DNA of 48,601 nucleotides from Clostridia bacterium (GCA_017465825.1 JAFTVI010000011.1:1-48601), one strand, 5' to 3'. Positions 32,619 through 41,778 are shown, counted from the first letter of the stretch. The notes: generated from the letters alone by a model not told the origin. Made by a program: numbers and translations.

Positions 32619-33479
32619 ATGCCACCTAAAAAAAGCGGATTAGGCAGAGGCATAAATGCGCTCTTTGTGGACAACTCCGTTGAGGAGCTTGCGGACGAAA
32701 AAAGCGTTATCACGCTGAAATTGAGCGACATTGAACCAAACAAGCATCAGCCCCGACAGTATTTTGATGACGAAGCTCTTTCCGAGCTTTCAGAGAGTAT
32801 AAAGGAACACGGCGTTTTACAGCCTCTTATTGTCCGCCCCTTGTCCGACGGCAGTTATCAGCTCGTGGCAGGTGAAAGGCGTTGGAGAGCATCCCGTCTT
32901 GCAGGTCTTACACAGGTTCCCGTAATCGTGCGTGCACTGACCGATTCCGAGGTTGCCGTAATCGCTCTTATCGAGAATTTACAGCGTGAAGACCTGAATC
33001 CTATCGAAGAGGCAGAGGGCATCAGCCGTCTTATCGAGGAGCACGGCTTTACTCAGGAGCAGGCGGCACAGAAATTGGGCAAATCCCGTTCCGCGCTGAC
33101 AAATACACTAAGACTTATGAATCTGCCCGAGAAGGTCAGAGGTCTTGTAAGTGATGAATTCCTTTCAGCAGGTCACGCAAGAGCGTTGCTCTCCCTTGAG
33201 GATAAGACAGTTATTGAGGAAACAGCGGAAGAAATCATTACGCGCAAGCTCTCCGTAAGAGAAACGGAAAAGCTCGTAAAACAGCTCAATTCTTACAAAG
33301 AAAAACAGCCTGCAAAGGTGAAAAAACGCGACACCTTCTACAGCGAGGTTGAACTTTCACTTTCAGATATTTTAGGCAGAAAAGTAACGGTAAAAGAGTC
33401 CGGAAAAGGCGGTAAGCTTGAATTTGAATTCTTCGATAAGGAAGATCTGAAAAAACTTGCAAAATTGTTTGATGAATAG
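32619..33479 (+). CDS. parB: Chromosome-partitioning protein ParB (Spo0J)
   Basis: 286 aa. ParB binds parS sites near the origin and loads SMC. Visible are the KSGLGRGINALF N-terminal tag that contacts ParA, the CTPase/ParB core (ELSESIKEHGVLQPLIVRP, LVAGERRWRASRLAGL, ALIENLQREDLNPIEEA) and the helix-turn-helix (FTQEQAAQKLGKSRSALTNTLRLM). The C-terminal dimerisation domain follows. parA, normally immediately upstream, is absent; a toxin-antitoxin locus occupies that position. serS follows by 11 bp. Confidence 0.95.
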   Translation: MPPKKSGLGRGINALFVDNSVEELADEKSVITLKLSDIEPNKHQPRQYFDDEALSELSESIKEHGVLQPLIVRPLSDGSYQLVAGERRWRASRLAGLTQVPVIVRALTDSEVAVIALIENLQREDLNPIEEAEGISRLIEEHGFTQEQAAQKLGKSRSALTNTLRLMNLPEKVRGLVSDEFLSAGHARALLSLEDKTVIEETAEEIITRKLSVRETEKLVKQLNSYKEKQPAKVKKRDTFYSEVELSLSDILGRKVTVKESGKGGKLEFEFFDKEDLKKLAKLFDE

Positions 33480-33490
33480 GAGAATAGAAA

Positions 33491-34777
33491 ATGATTGATA
33501 TTAAATTTTTAAGAGAAAACCCCGATGTTGTCAAGGAAAACATCAAAAAGAAGTTTCAGGACAGCAAGCTCCCCCTTGTTGACGAGGTAATTGAGCTTGA
33601 CAGGGAGTACAGAGCAAACAAATCCGAGGCGGACAACCTCCGTGCATCAAGAAATAAGATTTCCAAGCAGATAGGCGCACTTATGGCTCAGGGCAAAAAG
33701 GACGAGGCAGAGCAGGCAAAGAAAACCGTTGCCGAGCAGGCTCAGCAGCTTGCCGCTTGCGAAGCTAAGGAAACAGAGCTGTCCGAGCAGATTAAAAAGA
33801 TTATGATGATTATTCCCAATATCATCGACGAGAGCGTTCCCGTAGGCAAGGACGACTCCGAGAACGTTGAGGTTCAGAAGTACGGCGAGCCTGTTACTCC
33901 CGACTTTGAAATTCCCTATCACACCGATATTATGGAGCGCTTCTGCGGTATCGACCTTGAGTCCGCAAGACGCGTTGCAGGTAACGGCTTCTATTACCTT
34001 ATGGGCGATATTGCAAGACTTCACTCCGCAGTTATCTCCTACGCAAGGGATTTTATGATCGACAGAGGCTTTACCTACGTCGTACCTCCCTTTATGATTC
34101 GTGCTGACGTTGTAACGGGCGTTATGAGCTTTGCCGAAATGGAGGCTATGATGTACAAAATCGAGGGCGAGGACCTTTACCTTATCGGCACAAGCGAGCA
34201 TTCAATGATAGGCAAGTTCATCGACCAGATGATACCCGAGGAACAGCTCCCCCTCACTCTTACAAGCTATTCACCCTGTTTCCGTAAGGAAAAGGGCGCT
34301 CACGGCATTGAGGAACGCGGCGTTTACAGAATTCATCAGTTTGAAAAGCAGGAAATGGTTGTTGTATGTAAGCCCGAGGAGAGCAAAATGTGGTTCGACA
34401 AGCTCTGGCAGAACACAGTTGACCTGTTCCGCTCACTTGATATCCCCGTAAGAACTCTTGAGTGCTGCTCAGGCGACCTTGCAGACCTTAAGGTCAAGTC
34501 AATCGACGTTGAAGCCTGGTCACCCAGACAGCAGAAGTATTTTGAGGTCGGCTCCTGCTCAAATCTTGGCGATGCACAGGCAAGACGCCTTTCAATCAGA
34601 GTAAAGGGTAAGGACAGCAAATATCTCGCTCACACTCTTAACAATACCGTTGTTGCACCTCCCAGAATGCTTATCGCATTCCTTGAGAATAACCTCAACG
34701 CAGACGGCAGTGTCAATATCCCCGTTGCACTTCGTCCCTATATGGGCGGTATGGAAAAAATGCTCCCCAAAAATTAA
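33491..34777 (+). CDS. serS: Seryl-tRNA synthetase
   Basis: 428 aa, normal length. It charges tRNA-Ser. The N-terminal two-helix coiled-coil arm (~25-105) binds the tRNA long variable arm. Class II motifs follow: motif 2 at SPCFRKEKGAHGIEERGVYRIHQFEK and motif 3 at NNTVVAPPRMLIAFLENN. No T-box leader is present; it is co-transcribed with parB, a pairing common near clostridial origins. A strong terminator follows. Confidence 0.97.
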   Translation: MIDIKFLRENPDVVKENIKKKFQDSKLPLVDEVIELDREYRANKSEADNLRASRNKISKQIGALMAQGKKDEAEQAKKTVAEQAQQLAACEAKETELSEQIKKIMMIIPNIIDESVPVGKDDSENVEVQKYGEPVTPDFEIPYHTDIMERFCGIDLESARRVAGNGFYYLMGDIARLHSAVISYARDFMIDRGFTYVVPPFMIRADVVTGVMSFAEMEAMMYKIEGEDLYLIGTSEHSMIGKFIDQMIPEEQLPLTLTSYSPCFRKEKGAHGIEERGVYRIHQFEKQEMVVVCKPEESKMWFDKLWQNTVDLFRSLDIPVRTLECCSGDLADLKVKSIDVEAWSPRQQKYFEVGSCSNLGDAQARRLSIRVKGKDSKYLAHTLNNTVVAPPRMLIAFLENNLNADGSVNIPVALRPYMGGMEKMLPKN

Positions 34778-34784
34778 TAATTGC

Positions 34785-34813
34785 AAAAGGATGTCGGAAG
34801 ACATCCTTTTTTT
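34785..34813 (+). terminator. Terminator of parB-serS
   Basis: AAAAGGATGTC (34785-34795) pairs perfectly with GACATCCTTTT (34800-34810), loop GGAA, followed by further T. Confidence 0.92.
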
Positions 34814-34814
34814 A

Positions 34815-34964
34815 ATGAGCAATGAGCAGTGAGAAATGAGCAATTGAGGAAGCCCTACGGGCTTGATTTGTATAAAACGGGTCAAAGGGCAACGCCCTTT
34901 CCACCATTACTCATTGCTAATTGCTACTTACTCATTTTTATCGGCATCCGCCGATAAATTATTG
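34815..34964. repeat. Word-type foldback repeat ending in GATAAATTATTG
   Basis: The left arm is made of AATGAGCAATGAGCAGTGAG-like words, the right arm of TACTCATTGCTAATTGCTAC-like words. The core has GCCCTACGGGC and AAAGGGCAACGCCCTTT. The right edge GATAAATTATTG (34953-34964) supplies the last codon and stop codon of the transporter gene at 34959. Confidence 0.65.
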
Positions 34965-36371
34965 CCCGTGCTTTTCTTTTAAAACCCTCACATTCTCATC
35001 CACCTGTTTTTTGTGCAGGGGATACCAGAACCACAGCACAGTTGCCAGCATTATGAAGCCTGCGGCGGGTACCAATGTTGAGATATCGTAAATGCCGTCG
35101 AGCACCTGCGGTGTCTGTGCAACGCCGAGGCTTGCGGCGCTTTCATTGTAGCCGATAAGGGTCAGCAACCAGCCTGAAAGTCCCGATGCAAATGCCTGAC
35201 CGAGCTTTCTTGCAAAGGAGTAAAGCGCGTACACCACACCGTCCTCACGGATGCCGTTTCTGATTTCGGAGTAGTCAATTACATCCGTAATCAGCGCCCA
35301 GCTTACCATTGAAAACATACCCAGACCGAACCAGCACAGCGTTTGCAGAATAATATATATCCACACGTTTTCGGGGCGGAAAAGGTACATCACAATGCAT
35401 ACGACAGCGGCAAAAATGCTCGAAAATACGCTGATTTCCGCCTTGCCGAACCGTTTCGTTACGGGATTTGTTATAAGTGCGGCGGCTGTCATTCCCACAA
35501 GCATAAACACGTTTGAAAGCGACTGCGCCGTTGCGTTGTTGTAGTATTCGGGGTATACGTAGCCTGCCATATTCTGCATAGTAAGCTGTGCAAGCAGAAC
35601 TACTATTGATGCAACTATAATTGAAATCAAGGCTCTGTTTTTGAATGCGTTTTTGAACATATTGCCAATGGAATTGCTTTTGAACGCGTCCTCGCTCACC
35701 TCGGGCCGCACTCTTTCGGTTATCATAAAGTAGCACAGCAGATAGCATATTACCGCAAGGATTGAGAAAATACCAGCAATCAGCGTGACCCTGCTGCCCA
35801 CAAGGATCTCCTTGCCTGCCTCGTTCTTTTGGTAAGCAAATAAGGGCAGTCCTACGCCGATGATAACACCTGCAAACACGCCGCCCATTGTACGGAATGT
35901 GGAAAGTGACTGCCTTTCCGACGGCTCAGGTGATATGGCGGATGCCATCGAGCCGTAGGGGATGTTTATCGCCGTGTAGAAAACGGATCCCCATAAAATA
36001 TACGTTACGGTAAGATAACAGATTTTTGCCCACATAGGCAGATTGACCAGTGAGCTCTGGTAAACAAGAAAGGATGCTATTGCCACGGGACCGCACATTC
36101 TCAGAATCCAGGGCTTGAATTTGCCGTGCCTGTTGCCCTTGCTCCTGTCGCAGATTCTGCCCATTGTGACATCTGTAAAGGCGTCAACAAACCTTGCAAG
36201 CATCATAACAGTGCCCACCACGCCTGCGGACACGCCCATAACGTCCGTGTAGAATTTCATCAATATCGTAGTTGAAAAAACAAAGGTGAAATCGTTTCCG
36301 AAGTCGCCGAATAAATATCCTAACTTGTCACGGATGCCGAAGGGGCGCACATCTTTCAGAACTTTAGCCAT
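34959..36371 (-). CDS. GPH-family sugar:cation symporter
   Basis: 470 aa with 12 hydrophobic segments. The N-terminal GIRDKLGYLFGDFGNDFTFVF, the loop MGRICDRSKGNRHGKFKPWI and YGSMASAISPEPSERQSLSTFR are hallmarks of the glycoside-pentoside-hexuronide (MelB-like) branch of the major facilitator superfamily. It imports oligosaccharides or glycosides with Na+ or H+. The substrate is not predictable. AAGGATG precedes the ATG. The final codon and stop lie in a repeat element (34953-34964), so the C-terminus may have been altered by insertion. Confidence 0.9.
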   Translation of the reverse strand: MAKVLKDVRPFGIRDKLGYLFGDFGNDFTFVFSTTILMKFYTDVMGVSAGVVGTVMMLARFVDAFTDVTMGRICDRSKGNRHGKFKPWILRMCGPVAIASFLVYQSSLVNLPMWAKICYLTVTYILWGSVFYTAINIPYGSMASAISPEPSERQSLSTFRTMGGVFAGVIIGVGLPLFAYQKNEAGKEILVGSRVTLIAGIFSILAVICYLLCYFMITERVRPEVSEDAFKSNSIGNMFKNAFKNRALISIIVASIVVLLAQLTMQNMAGYVYPEYYNNATAQSLSNVFMLVGMTAAALITNPVTKRFGKAEISVFSSIFAAVVCIVMYLFRPENVWIYIILQTLCWFGLGMFSMVSWALITDVIDYSEIRNGIREDGVVYALYSFARKLGQAFASGLSGWLLTLIGYNESAASLGVAQTPQVLDGIYDISTLVPAAGFIMLATVLWFWYPLHKKQVDENVRVLKEKHGQ

Positions 36372-36390
36372 AAAAACACATCCTTCATTT

Positions 36391-36492
36391 AATGTACAAT
36401 GTACAATTTACAATTTACAATGTATAATTATCGAATAATATAATTTGGGTTAAAGGGCGAAGCCCTTTCATTCATTGTACATTATTATTTAT
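36391..36492. repeat. Word-type foldback repeat (TGTACAAT words)
   Basis: The left arm has AATGTACAATGTACAATTTA and similar words (36391-36420), the right arm the complementary TTCATTGTACATT (36472-36484). The core is AAAGGGCGAAGCCCTTT (36452-36468). Confidence 0.6.
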
Positions 36493-36510
36493 CTGTTCCC
36501 CGAAATAATA

Positions 36511-36536
36511 AAAATATCCCGAAAATGAATTCGGGA
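36511..36536 (-). terminator. Terminator of the DUF896 gene
   Basis: TCCCGAA (36517-36523) pairs with TTCGGGA (36530-36536); on the minus strand TATTTTTATT follows. Confidence 0.8.
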
Positions 36537-36543
36537 GATGACT

Positions 36544-36750
36544 TTATTTTGTTTTTTTTGTTACCTTGTGCCTTGAGCCGTCGGGATTGACTATCGTCGT
36601 GTGCTCAAGCTGATTCACAAGTGAGGCCTTGAATGAAGCCACATATTCGGCACGCAGGATTTTCTGCTCTTCCTTTTCTGCATCCGTAAGTCCTGCTGTT
36701 TTTGATTTTCTTGCCAATTCGTTTATTCTGTCAATTTTGCTTTGTTCCAT
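36544..36750 (-). CDS. DUF896 (YnzC-like) protein
   Basis: 68 aa from the ATG at 36750 (GGTGAT upstream). MEQSKIDRINELARKSKTAG, LTDAEKEEQKILRAEYVASF and KASLVNQLEHTTIVNPDG match the DUF896/YnzC family: a helical hairpin with a short C-terminal extension, of unknown biochemical function in Firmicutes. It stands alone with its own terminator. Confidence 0.9.
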   Translation of the reverse strand: MEQSKIDRINELARKSKTAGLTDAEKEEQKILRAEYVASFKASLVNQLEHTTIVNPDGSRHKVTKKTK

Positions 36751-36836
36751 TATTATCACCGCAGATATTATATATTATTATAAAAAAATTTGCAATAGAT
36801 ACTTGAAGAATTCCGATATAAATGTATAATATATAT

Positions 36837-36992
36837 AAACAGTAATTTATTAGAATTCATAATTCACAATTCATAATTCACAATTGTGGAAAAGGCTCCG
36901 CCTTTTGAACCATTGTAACATTTAAAATACAATCACTGCGCACAGTTTCAATTTTATCTAATTATGAATTATGCATTATGAATTATGAATTA
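36837..36992. repeat. Word-type foldback repeat (GAATTATG words)
   Basis: It begins AAACAGTAATTTATT. The left arm consists of TTCATAATTCACAATTCATA-like words, the right arm of the inverse ATTATGAATTATGCATTATG words (36960-36991). The core is AAAAGGCTCCGCCTTTTGAACC (first 17 bases palindromic, from 36891). Confidence 0.65.
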
Positions 36993-37015
36993 AATCAACA
37001 TAAGGAGCTAAAATT

Positions 37016-38515
37016 ATGACCGTTTTTTCCGCAATTGAATCCTTGCTTAACTACGGCGAAAAGAATTCTCTTTTTGAAAAAGAGGACAGAATCTACTGCC
37101 GCAATCTTATACTTGACGTGCTTCATCTTGATTCTTTCGAGGATGCCGAGCCCTGCAACGATGCACCTGTTGAGGACATTCTCGCCGTTATGCTTGACTA
37201 CGCCTGTGAGCAGGGCATTATCGAGAACAGCGTTACATACAGGGATTTGTTTGACACAAAAATTATGAACTGTATGATGCCCAGACCCTCTGAGTTTATC
37301 GCTAAATTCAATGCTCTTTACGCTGAAGATCCCGTAAAGGCAACCGATTGGTACTACAATATCAGCCGTGCATCCGATTACATAAGAACCTACCGCGTGC
37401 GTAACGATATGAAATGGCTTGCCGAAACACCTTACGGCGAAATGGATATAACGATCAACCTTTCAAAGCCCGAAAAGGATCCCAAGGCTATTGCCGCCGC
37501 CGCAAAAATGAAAGCCGCATCGTACCCCAAGTGCGCTCTGTGCAAGGAGAATGAAGGCTATGCAGGCAGAGTGAATCACCCTGCAAGAGAAAATCACAGA
37601 ATTATTCCGCTGACCGTTGACGGCGGTGAGTGGTTCATTCAGTATTCGCCCTATGTTTACTACAACGAGCATTGCATCGTGTTCAACGGCGCTCATACTC
37701 CTATGAAAATAGACAAAAGCGCATTCAGAAAGCTTTTTGATATAGTCAAGTATCTGCCCCATTATTTTGTGGGCTCGAATGCAGACCTGCCCATCGTCGG
37801 CGGCTCAATTCTCTCACACGAGCATTTTCAGGGCGGTCATTACGAGTTCGCTATGGCGAAGGCTCAGATTGACGAGAAGTTCACGTTCAACGGCTTTGAC
37901 GATGTTGAAGCAGGCGTTGTAAACTGGCCTATGACCGTTATCCGTCTTTCAGGCGAGAATACGGACAGCATCGTTGAGCTTGCTGATAAAATTCTTCTTG
38001 CGTGGCGCGGCTATTCCGACGAAGAGGCGCTCATTCTTGCCGAAACCAACGGCACACCCCACAATACTATTACTCCCATTGCAAGAAAGAGGGGAGAGAA
38101 GTACGAGCTTGACCTTGTTCTTCGCAACAACATCACAACGGATATTTATCCCGACGGACTTTATCATCCGCATCCCGAGCATCACCACATCAAAAAGGAG
38201 AATATCGGTCTTATTGAGGTTATGGGACTTGCCGTTCTTCCTGCAAGACTTAAGGGCGAAATGGATGCTCTCGGCAAGGCTATGGTCAGCGGCGCAGACA
38301 TCGCAAACGACGGGCTTCTTTCAAAGCACTATGATTGGGTAGAGCAAATCAAAGCAAAATACAGCGATATAAACGCTGATAACGTTGCAGATATCCTCAA
38401 AAAGGAAATCGGCATTGTTTATTCCGAAATCCTTGAACAGTGCGGCGTTTATAAGCGCACCGAAGAGGGCAGAAAATATCTGCACAGATTTATTGATTGT
38501 GTAAACGGTAAGTAA
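37016..38515 (+). CDS. galT: UDP-glucose/galactose-1-phosphate uridylyltransferase, class II
   Basis: 499 aa. It transfers UMP between UDP-glucose and galactose-1-phosphate in the Leloir pathway. The length and the blocks NEGYAGRVNHPARENHRIIPL, WFIQYSPYVYYNEHCIVF and SILSHEHFQGGHYEF (active-site histidines) identify the Firmicutes class II GalT rather than the shorter class I enzyme. AAGGAG lies upstream of the ATG. No galK or galE is nearby. Confidence 0.95.
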   Translation: MTVFSAIESLLNYGEKNSLFEKEDRIYCRNLILDVLHLDSFEDAEPCNDAPVEDILAVMLDYACEQGIIENSVTYRDLFDTKIMNCMMPRPSEFIAKFNALYAEDPVKATDWYYNISRASDYIRTYRVRNDMKWLAETPYGEMDITINLSKPEKDPKAIAAAAKMKAASYPKCALCKENEGYAGRVNHPARENHRIIPLTVDGGEWFIQYSPYVYYNEHCIVFNGAHTPMKIDKSAFRKLFDIVKYLPHYFVGSNADLPIVGGSILSHEHFQGGHYEFAMAKAQIDEKFTFNGFDDVEAGVVNWPMTVIRLSGENTDSIVELADKILLAWRGYSDEEALILAETNGTPHNTITPIARKRGEKYELDLVLRNNITTDIYPDGLYHPHPEHHHIKKENIGLIEVMGLAVLPARLKGEMDALGKAMVSGADIANDGLLSKHYDWVEQIKAKYSDINADNVADILKKEIGIVYSEILEQCGVYKRTEEGRKYLHRFIDCVNGK

Positions 38516-38518
38516 TTA

Positions 38519-38623
38519 GCAGTGAGCAACGTTAAATGTACAATGTACAATTTACAATGTACAATGAATTTTCATATCAGAATTAGCTGATAAATCGTAG
38601 GGAGCGTCGCCCACGTCGCTCCG
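38519..38623. repeat. Word-type repeat half plus a solo GC-rich end
   Basis: AATGTACAATTTACAATGTA words (about 38530-38568) are followed by CGTAGGGAGCGTCGCCCACG (38595-38614), one end of the GC-ended foldback family without its partner. Confidence 0.6.
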
Positions 38624-38670
38624 TAAATTCAGCAAAAACAAACTATCTTTTTCAGAAAGGGACGATTTTT

Positions 38671-39318
38671 GTGAACAGATTTTTCAAAGACGGTGCAACC
38701 GTACTTTTTCAGGGTGACAGCGTTACCGATTGCGACAGAAACAGAGAGCTGACCGCCACCTATCCCGAAAATATGGGTGAGGGTTACGCAAAGCGCTTTA
38801 AAGACCTTTACGATACACTTTTCCCCGACAATAAGGTAAATTTTATCAACAGAGGTATCTCCGGCAACAGAGTCAGAGACCTGCTCGACAGATACGATGA
38901 TGATTTCAAGGCTGTAAATCCCGATTTTATTTCAATTATGATTGGCATCAACGATACCTGGAGAGGCTATGATTCCGATGAATTCTGCTCACCCGAGCGC
39001 TTTGAGCAGGAGTACGAGCTGCTCCTTTCAAAGCTTAAAGCAGATTTCCCGGATGCAAAAATCCTTATCATTGAGCAGTTTGCGCTCACAGCCCATCCCG
39101 AAAGACATTGGAGCGAAGACCTCGACCCGAAAAGAGCCGTAACAAAGCGTATGGCTGAAAAATACGCTGATTATTTCATTCCTATGTACGATATTCTCAA
39201 TAACGCGGCAGATAAGGAATTCTCCCTTTACGAGCTGTCACAGGACGGCGTACATCCCGCACCCACAGGACATTCATATATCGCGGCGGAGATATTTAAA
39301 GTTCTGGGGATAATGTAA
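38671..39318 (+). CDS. SGNH/GDSL-family hydrolase
   Basis: 215 aa, GTG start at 38671 behind AAAGGGACG. Block I FQGDSVTDCDRN (serine nucleophile in GDS), block II glycine in NRGISGNRV, block III GINDTW, and block V DGVHPAPTGH (catalytic Asp/His) are all present. The family includes esterases and carbohydrate acetyl esterases. There is no signal peptide, so it is probably cytoplasmic. The stop codon TAA is the first three bases of a recurring boundary motif. Confidence 0.9.
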   Translation: MNRFFKDGATVLFQGDSVTDCDRNRELTATYPENMGEGYAKRFKDLYDTLFPDNKVNFINRGISGNRVRDLLDRYDDDFKAVNPDFISIMIGINDTWRGYDSDEFCSPERFEQEYELLLSKLKADFPDAKILIIEQFALTAHPERHWSEDLDPKRAVTKRMAEKYADYFIPMYDILNNAADKEFSLYELSQDGVHPAPTGHSYIAAEIFKVLGIM

Positions 39319-39533
39319 ACAATAATTTAGCGCTATGCGATAAATTATTGTTGCGATATAAATCCGTAAACGGATTTTCGATATACCTGACGGTGCGATA
39401 TATACATTCGTATGCGATATGTGCCTGTCGGCACGCGGATTTATATCATATCGCATTTGAGCGTTAGCGACAAATATATCGCATTGAAAATATATCGCGT
39501 TGCGTCAGCAACATATCGCTAAATTATTATATA
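39317..39533. repeat. Word-type foldback repeat built of GCGATATA / TATATCGC words
   Basis: Starts with AACAATAATTTA (39318-39329), inverted at once as TAAATTATTGTT (39341-39352). Then TGCGATAT words run on the left half and their complements ATATCGCA on the right half. Hairpins such as AATCCGTAAACGGATT, GTGCCTGTCGGCAC and GTTGCGTCAGCAAC are interspersed. The right end is GCTAAATTATTAT. It fills 39319-39622 apart from the rarA upstream region. Confidence 0.7.
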
Positions 39534-39622
39534 TTTTAAATTTTTTAAAATTAGCTCTTTATTTTTACAAAAATATATGTTAATATAAACTGTGTATACT
39601 TATTTTGAGAAAGGGATTTGTT

Positions 39623-40906
39623 ATGTCTTCACCTCTTGCGGACAGAATAAGACCTATGACGCTTGACGAGGCGGTAGGACAAAGGCATCTGCTTTCTCAG
39701 GGCGCACCGCTGAGGAATATCATCGAATCGGGAGTAATTCCCAACCTGATATTCTACGGTCCGTCAGGTACGGGTAAAACCACCGTTGCAAACATTATTG
39801 CGGCATCAACCAACAAAAAGCTCTGCAAGCTCAACGGCACGAACGCCTCAATTGCAGATATCCGCAACATCGTGGCGCAGATCGACACCGTTGCCGCTCC
39901 GAACGGAATACTTCTTTATCTTGACGAGATTCAGTATTTCAATAAAAAGCAGCAGCAGTCACTTCTCGAATACATCGAAAACGGTTCAATTACCCTTATC
40001 GCATCTACTACCGAAAACCCCTATTTTTACATATACAGCGCAGTTCTCAGCCGTAGCACGGTGTTTGAATTCAAAACCGTAACCGCAGAAGATGTTATTC
40101 CCGCGATTGAGCGGGCGTTCCGCCTTATTGCCGAGGAGATGAAATGTCCTGCCGATATTGAGGACGGCGTTATAAATCACATTGCTTACGCTTGCGGCGG
40201 TGACGTGAGAAAATCAATCAACACCGTTGAGCTTCTCTACCTGAGTGCACCCATTCCCAAAGAGGGCGAGAGCAGAAAAATCACTCTCGAAAACGCAAAA
40301 CAGCTTTCACAGAAAACCTCTCTCAGGTACGATAAGGACGGCGACGAGCATTACGATCTGCTCTCGGCATTCCAGAAGTCTATGCGCGGCTCAGATGCGG
40401 ACGCCGCCATACATTATCTTGCAAGAATCCTTGCGGCAGGTGACTTACCCTCTGCCTGCAGACGGCTTATGGTCTGTGCCTGTGAGGACGTCGGACTTGC
40501 TTATCCTATGATAATGCCCATTGTCAAGTCCTGCGTTGACATCGCTTTGCAGGTGGGACTTCCCGAAGCAAGACTTCCCCTTGCAGATGCTGTTATTCTC
40601 GTGTGCAATGCTCCCAAGTCAAACTCGGGACACGACGCAATCAACGCGGCTATGGCAGACCTTGAAAAAGGCAATTACGGCCCCATTCCCAGGCAGCTGC
40701 AGAATATGCATTACGACGGTGCAGAGGTGGAAAACAAAGGTCAGTTCTATCTTTATCCACACGACTATCCCAACCATTGGACATATCAGCAGTATCTGCC
40801 CGATGCGCTTAAGGACACCGTATATTACGTCCCCGGCGATAACAAAAACGAGCAGGCGTATAAGGAGTATTGGGACAAAATCAAGAAAAACGAGGGCAAA
40901 AAATGA
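39623..40906 (+). CDS. rarA: RarA/MgsA-type replication-associated AAA+ ATPase
   Basis: 427 aa from the ATG at 39623 (AGAAAGGGAT upstream). It acts at stalled replication forks. Walker A YGPSGTGKTT (~45-54), Walker B LLYLDEIQYF, sensor-1 IASTTENPYF and the arginine-finger region SRSTVFEF are visible, followed by the helical RarA/WRNIP1 C-terminal tetramerisation domain (DLPSACRRLMVCACEDVGLA). Its stop overlaps the next gene's start. Confidence 0.93.
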   Translation: MSSPLADRIRPMTLDEAVGQRHLLSQGAPLRNIIESGVIPNLIFYGPSGTGKTTVANIIAASTNKKLCKLNGTNASIADIRNIVAQIDTVAAPNGILLYLDEIQYFNKKQQQSLLEYIENGSITLIASTTENPYFYIYSAVLSRSTVFEFKTVTAEDVIPAIERAFRLIAEEMKCPADIEDGVINHIAYACGGDVRKSINTVELLYLSAPIPKEGESRKITLENAKQLSQKTSLRYDKDGDEHYDLLSAFQKSMRGSDADAAIHYLARILAAGDLPSACRRLMVCACEDVGLAYPMIMPIVKSCVDIALQVGLPEARLPLADAVILVCNAPKSNSGHDAINAAMADLEKGNYGPIPRQLQNMHYDGAEVENKGQFYLYPHDYPNHWTYQQYLPDALKDTVYYVPGDNKNEQAYKEYWDKIKKNEGKK

Positions 40907-41778
40907 AATTCTCAGTAAGTACATACAGCTATTGCCGACTTGTAAATTCAGGCGAAAAAACTCTTGCCGAGTGTATTCAGCTTGCAAAGGACACGGGCTT
41001 TGACGGCATTGAGTTTGTCGATTTTGACCCGCCCGAGGGAATGTCAATGACGGAATACGCGGCTTTTCTCAGAAGTGAGTGTGAGCGCGTCGGCATTGAA
41101 CCCGTTGCTTACACCGTGGGCGCAGACTTTATTAACGGCAGTGAGGGCGACCTCAACAAGGAAATCAAACGGCTCAAAGGTCAGGTTGATATCGCAAACG
41201 CTCTTGGCGTAAAGCTTATGCGGCACGATTCTTCAAGAGGCTACGACAGCGAAACGAGGGGTTACAAGGGCTTTGACGATGCTCTTCCCCGTATAGTACA
41301 GGGAATCAGAGAGGTCACGGAGTACGCAAAACAGTACGGCATTAAAACTATGACCGAAAATCACGGCTTTTTCTGTCAGGAGAGCCTGAGAGTTGAAAAA
41401 ATCGTAAACACCGTAGCAAACGATAACTTCGGCTTGCTCGTTGATATAGGCAACTTTATGTGTGCCGACGAAAATCCCGTTGAGGCTGTGGGCAGGCTTG
41501 CTTCCTATGCATTCCACGTTCACGCAAAGGATTTTCATAAAAAGAGCGGCAACGCCCCCTTCTTCTGTGACGGCTTCTTTAAAACAAGAGGCGGCACTTA
41601 CCTCAGAGGTGCAATCATCGGTCACGGTGACGTTCCCGTTTATCAGTGCCTTTCAACCCTTATCGCAAACGGCTATGACGGCTACGTTACGGTAGAGTTC
41701 GAGGGTATGGAGGACCAGATTACAGGCACGACCTACGGTCTTAACACATTAAAGAGAATGTGTGCATCAATTTGTTAA
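40903..41778 (+). CDS. Sugar phosphate isomerase/epimerase-like TIM-barrel protein
   Basis: 291 aa from the ATG at 40903, overlapping the rarA stop by 4 bp (ATGA). The family is xylose-isomerase-like TIM barrels binding a divalent metal. Likely ligands: E in TMTENHGFF, D and N in LLVDIGNFM, H in AFHVHAKDF, and E in GYVTVEFEG. DTGFDGIEFVDFDPP is the typical N-terminal strand. The substrate is unknown, and linkage to rarA looks positional rather than functional. Confidence 0.88.
   Translation: MKFSVSTYSYCRLVNSGEKTLAECIQLAKDTGFDGIEFVDFDPPEGMSMTEYAAFLRSECERVGIEPVAYTVGADFINGSEGDLNKEIKRLKGQVDIANALGVKLMRHDSSRGYDSETRGYKGFDDALPRIVQGIREVTEYAKQYGIKTMTENHGFFCQESLRVEKIVNTVANDNFGLLVDIGNFMCADENPVEAVGRLASYAFHVHAKDFHKKSGNAPFFCDGFFKTRGGTYLRGAIIGHGDVPVYQCLSTLIANGYDGYVTVEFEGMEDQITGTTYGLNTLKRMCASIC

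Noticed and set aside
33480-33490. T-box leader for serS
   Set aside because: Only 11 bp separate parB and serS; there is no room for a leader.
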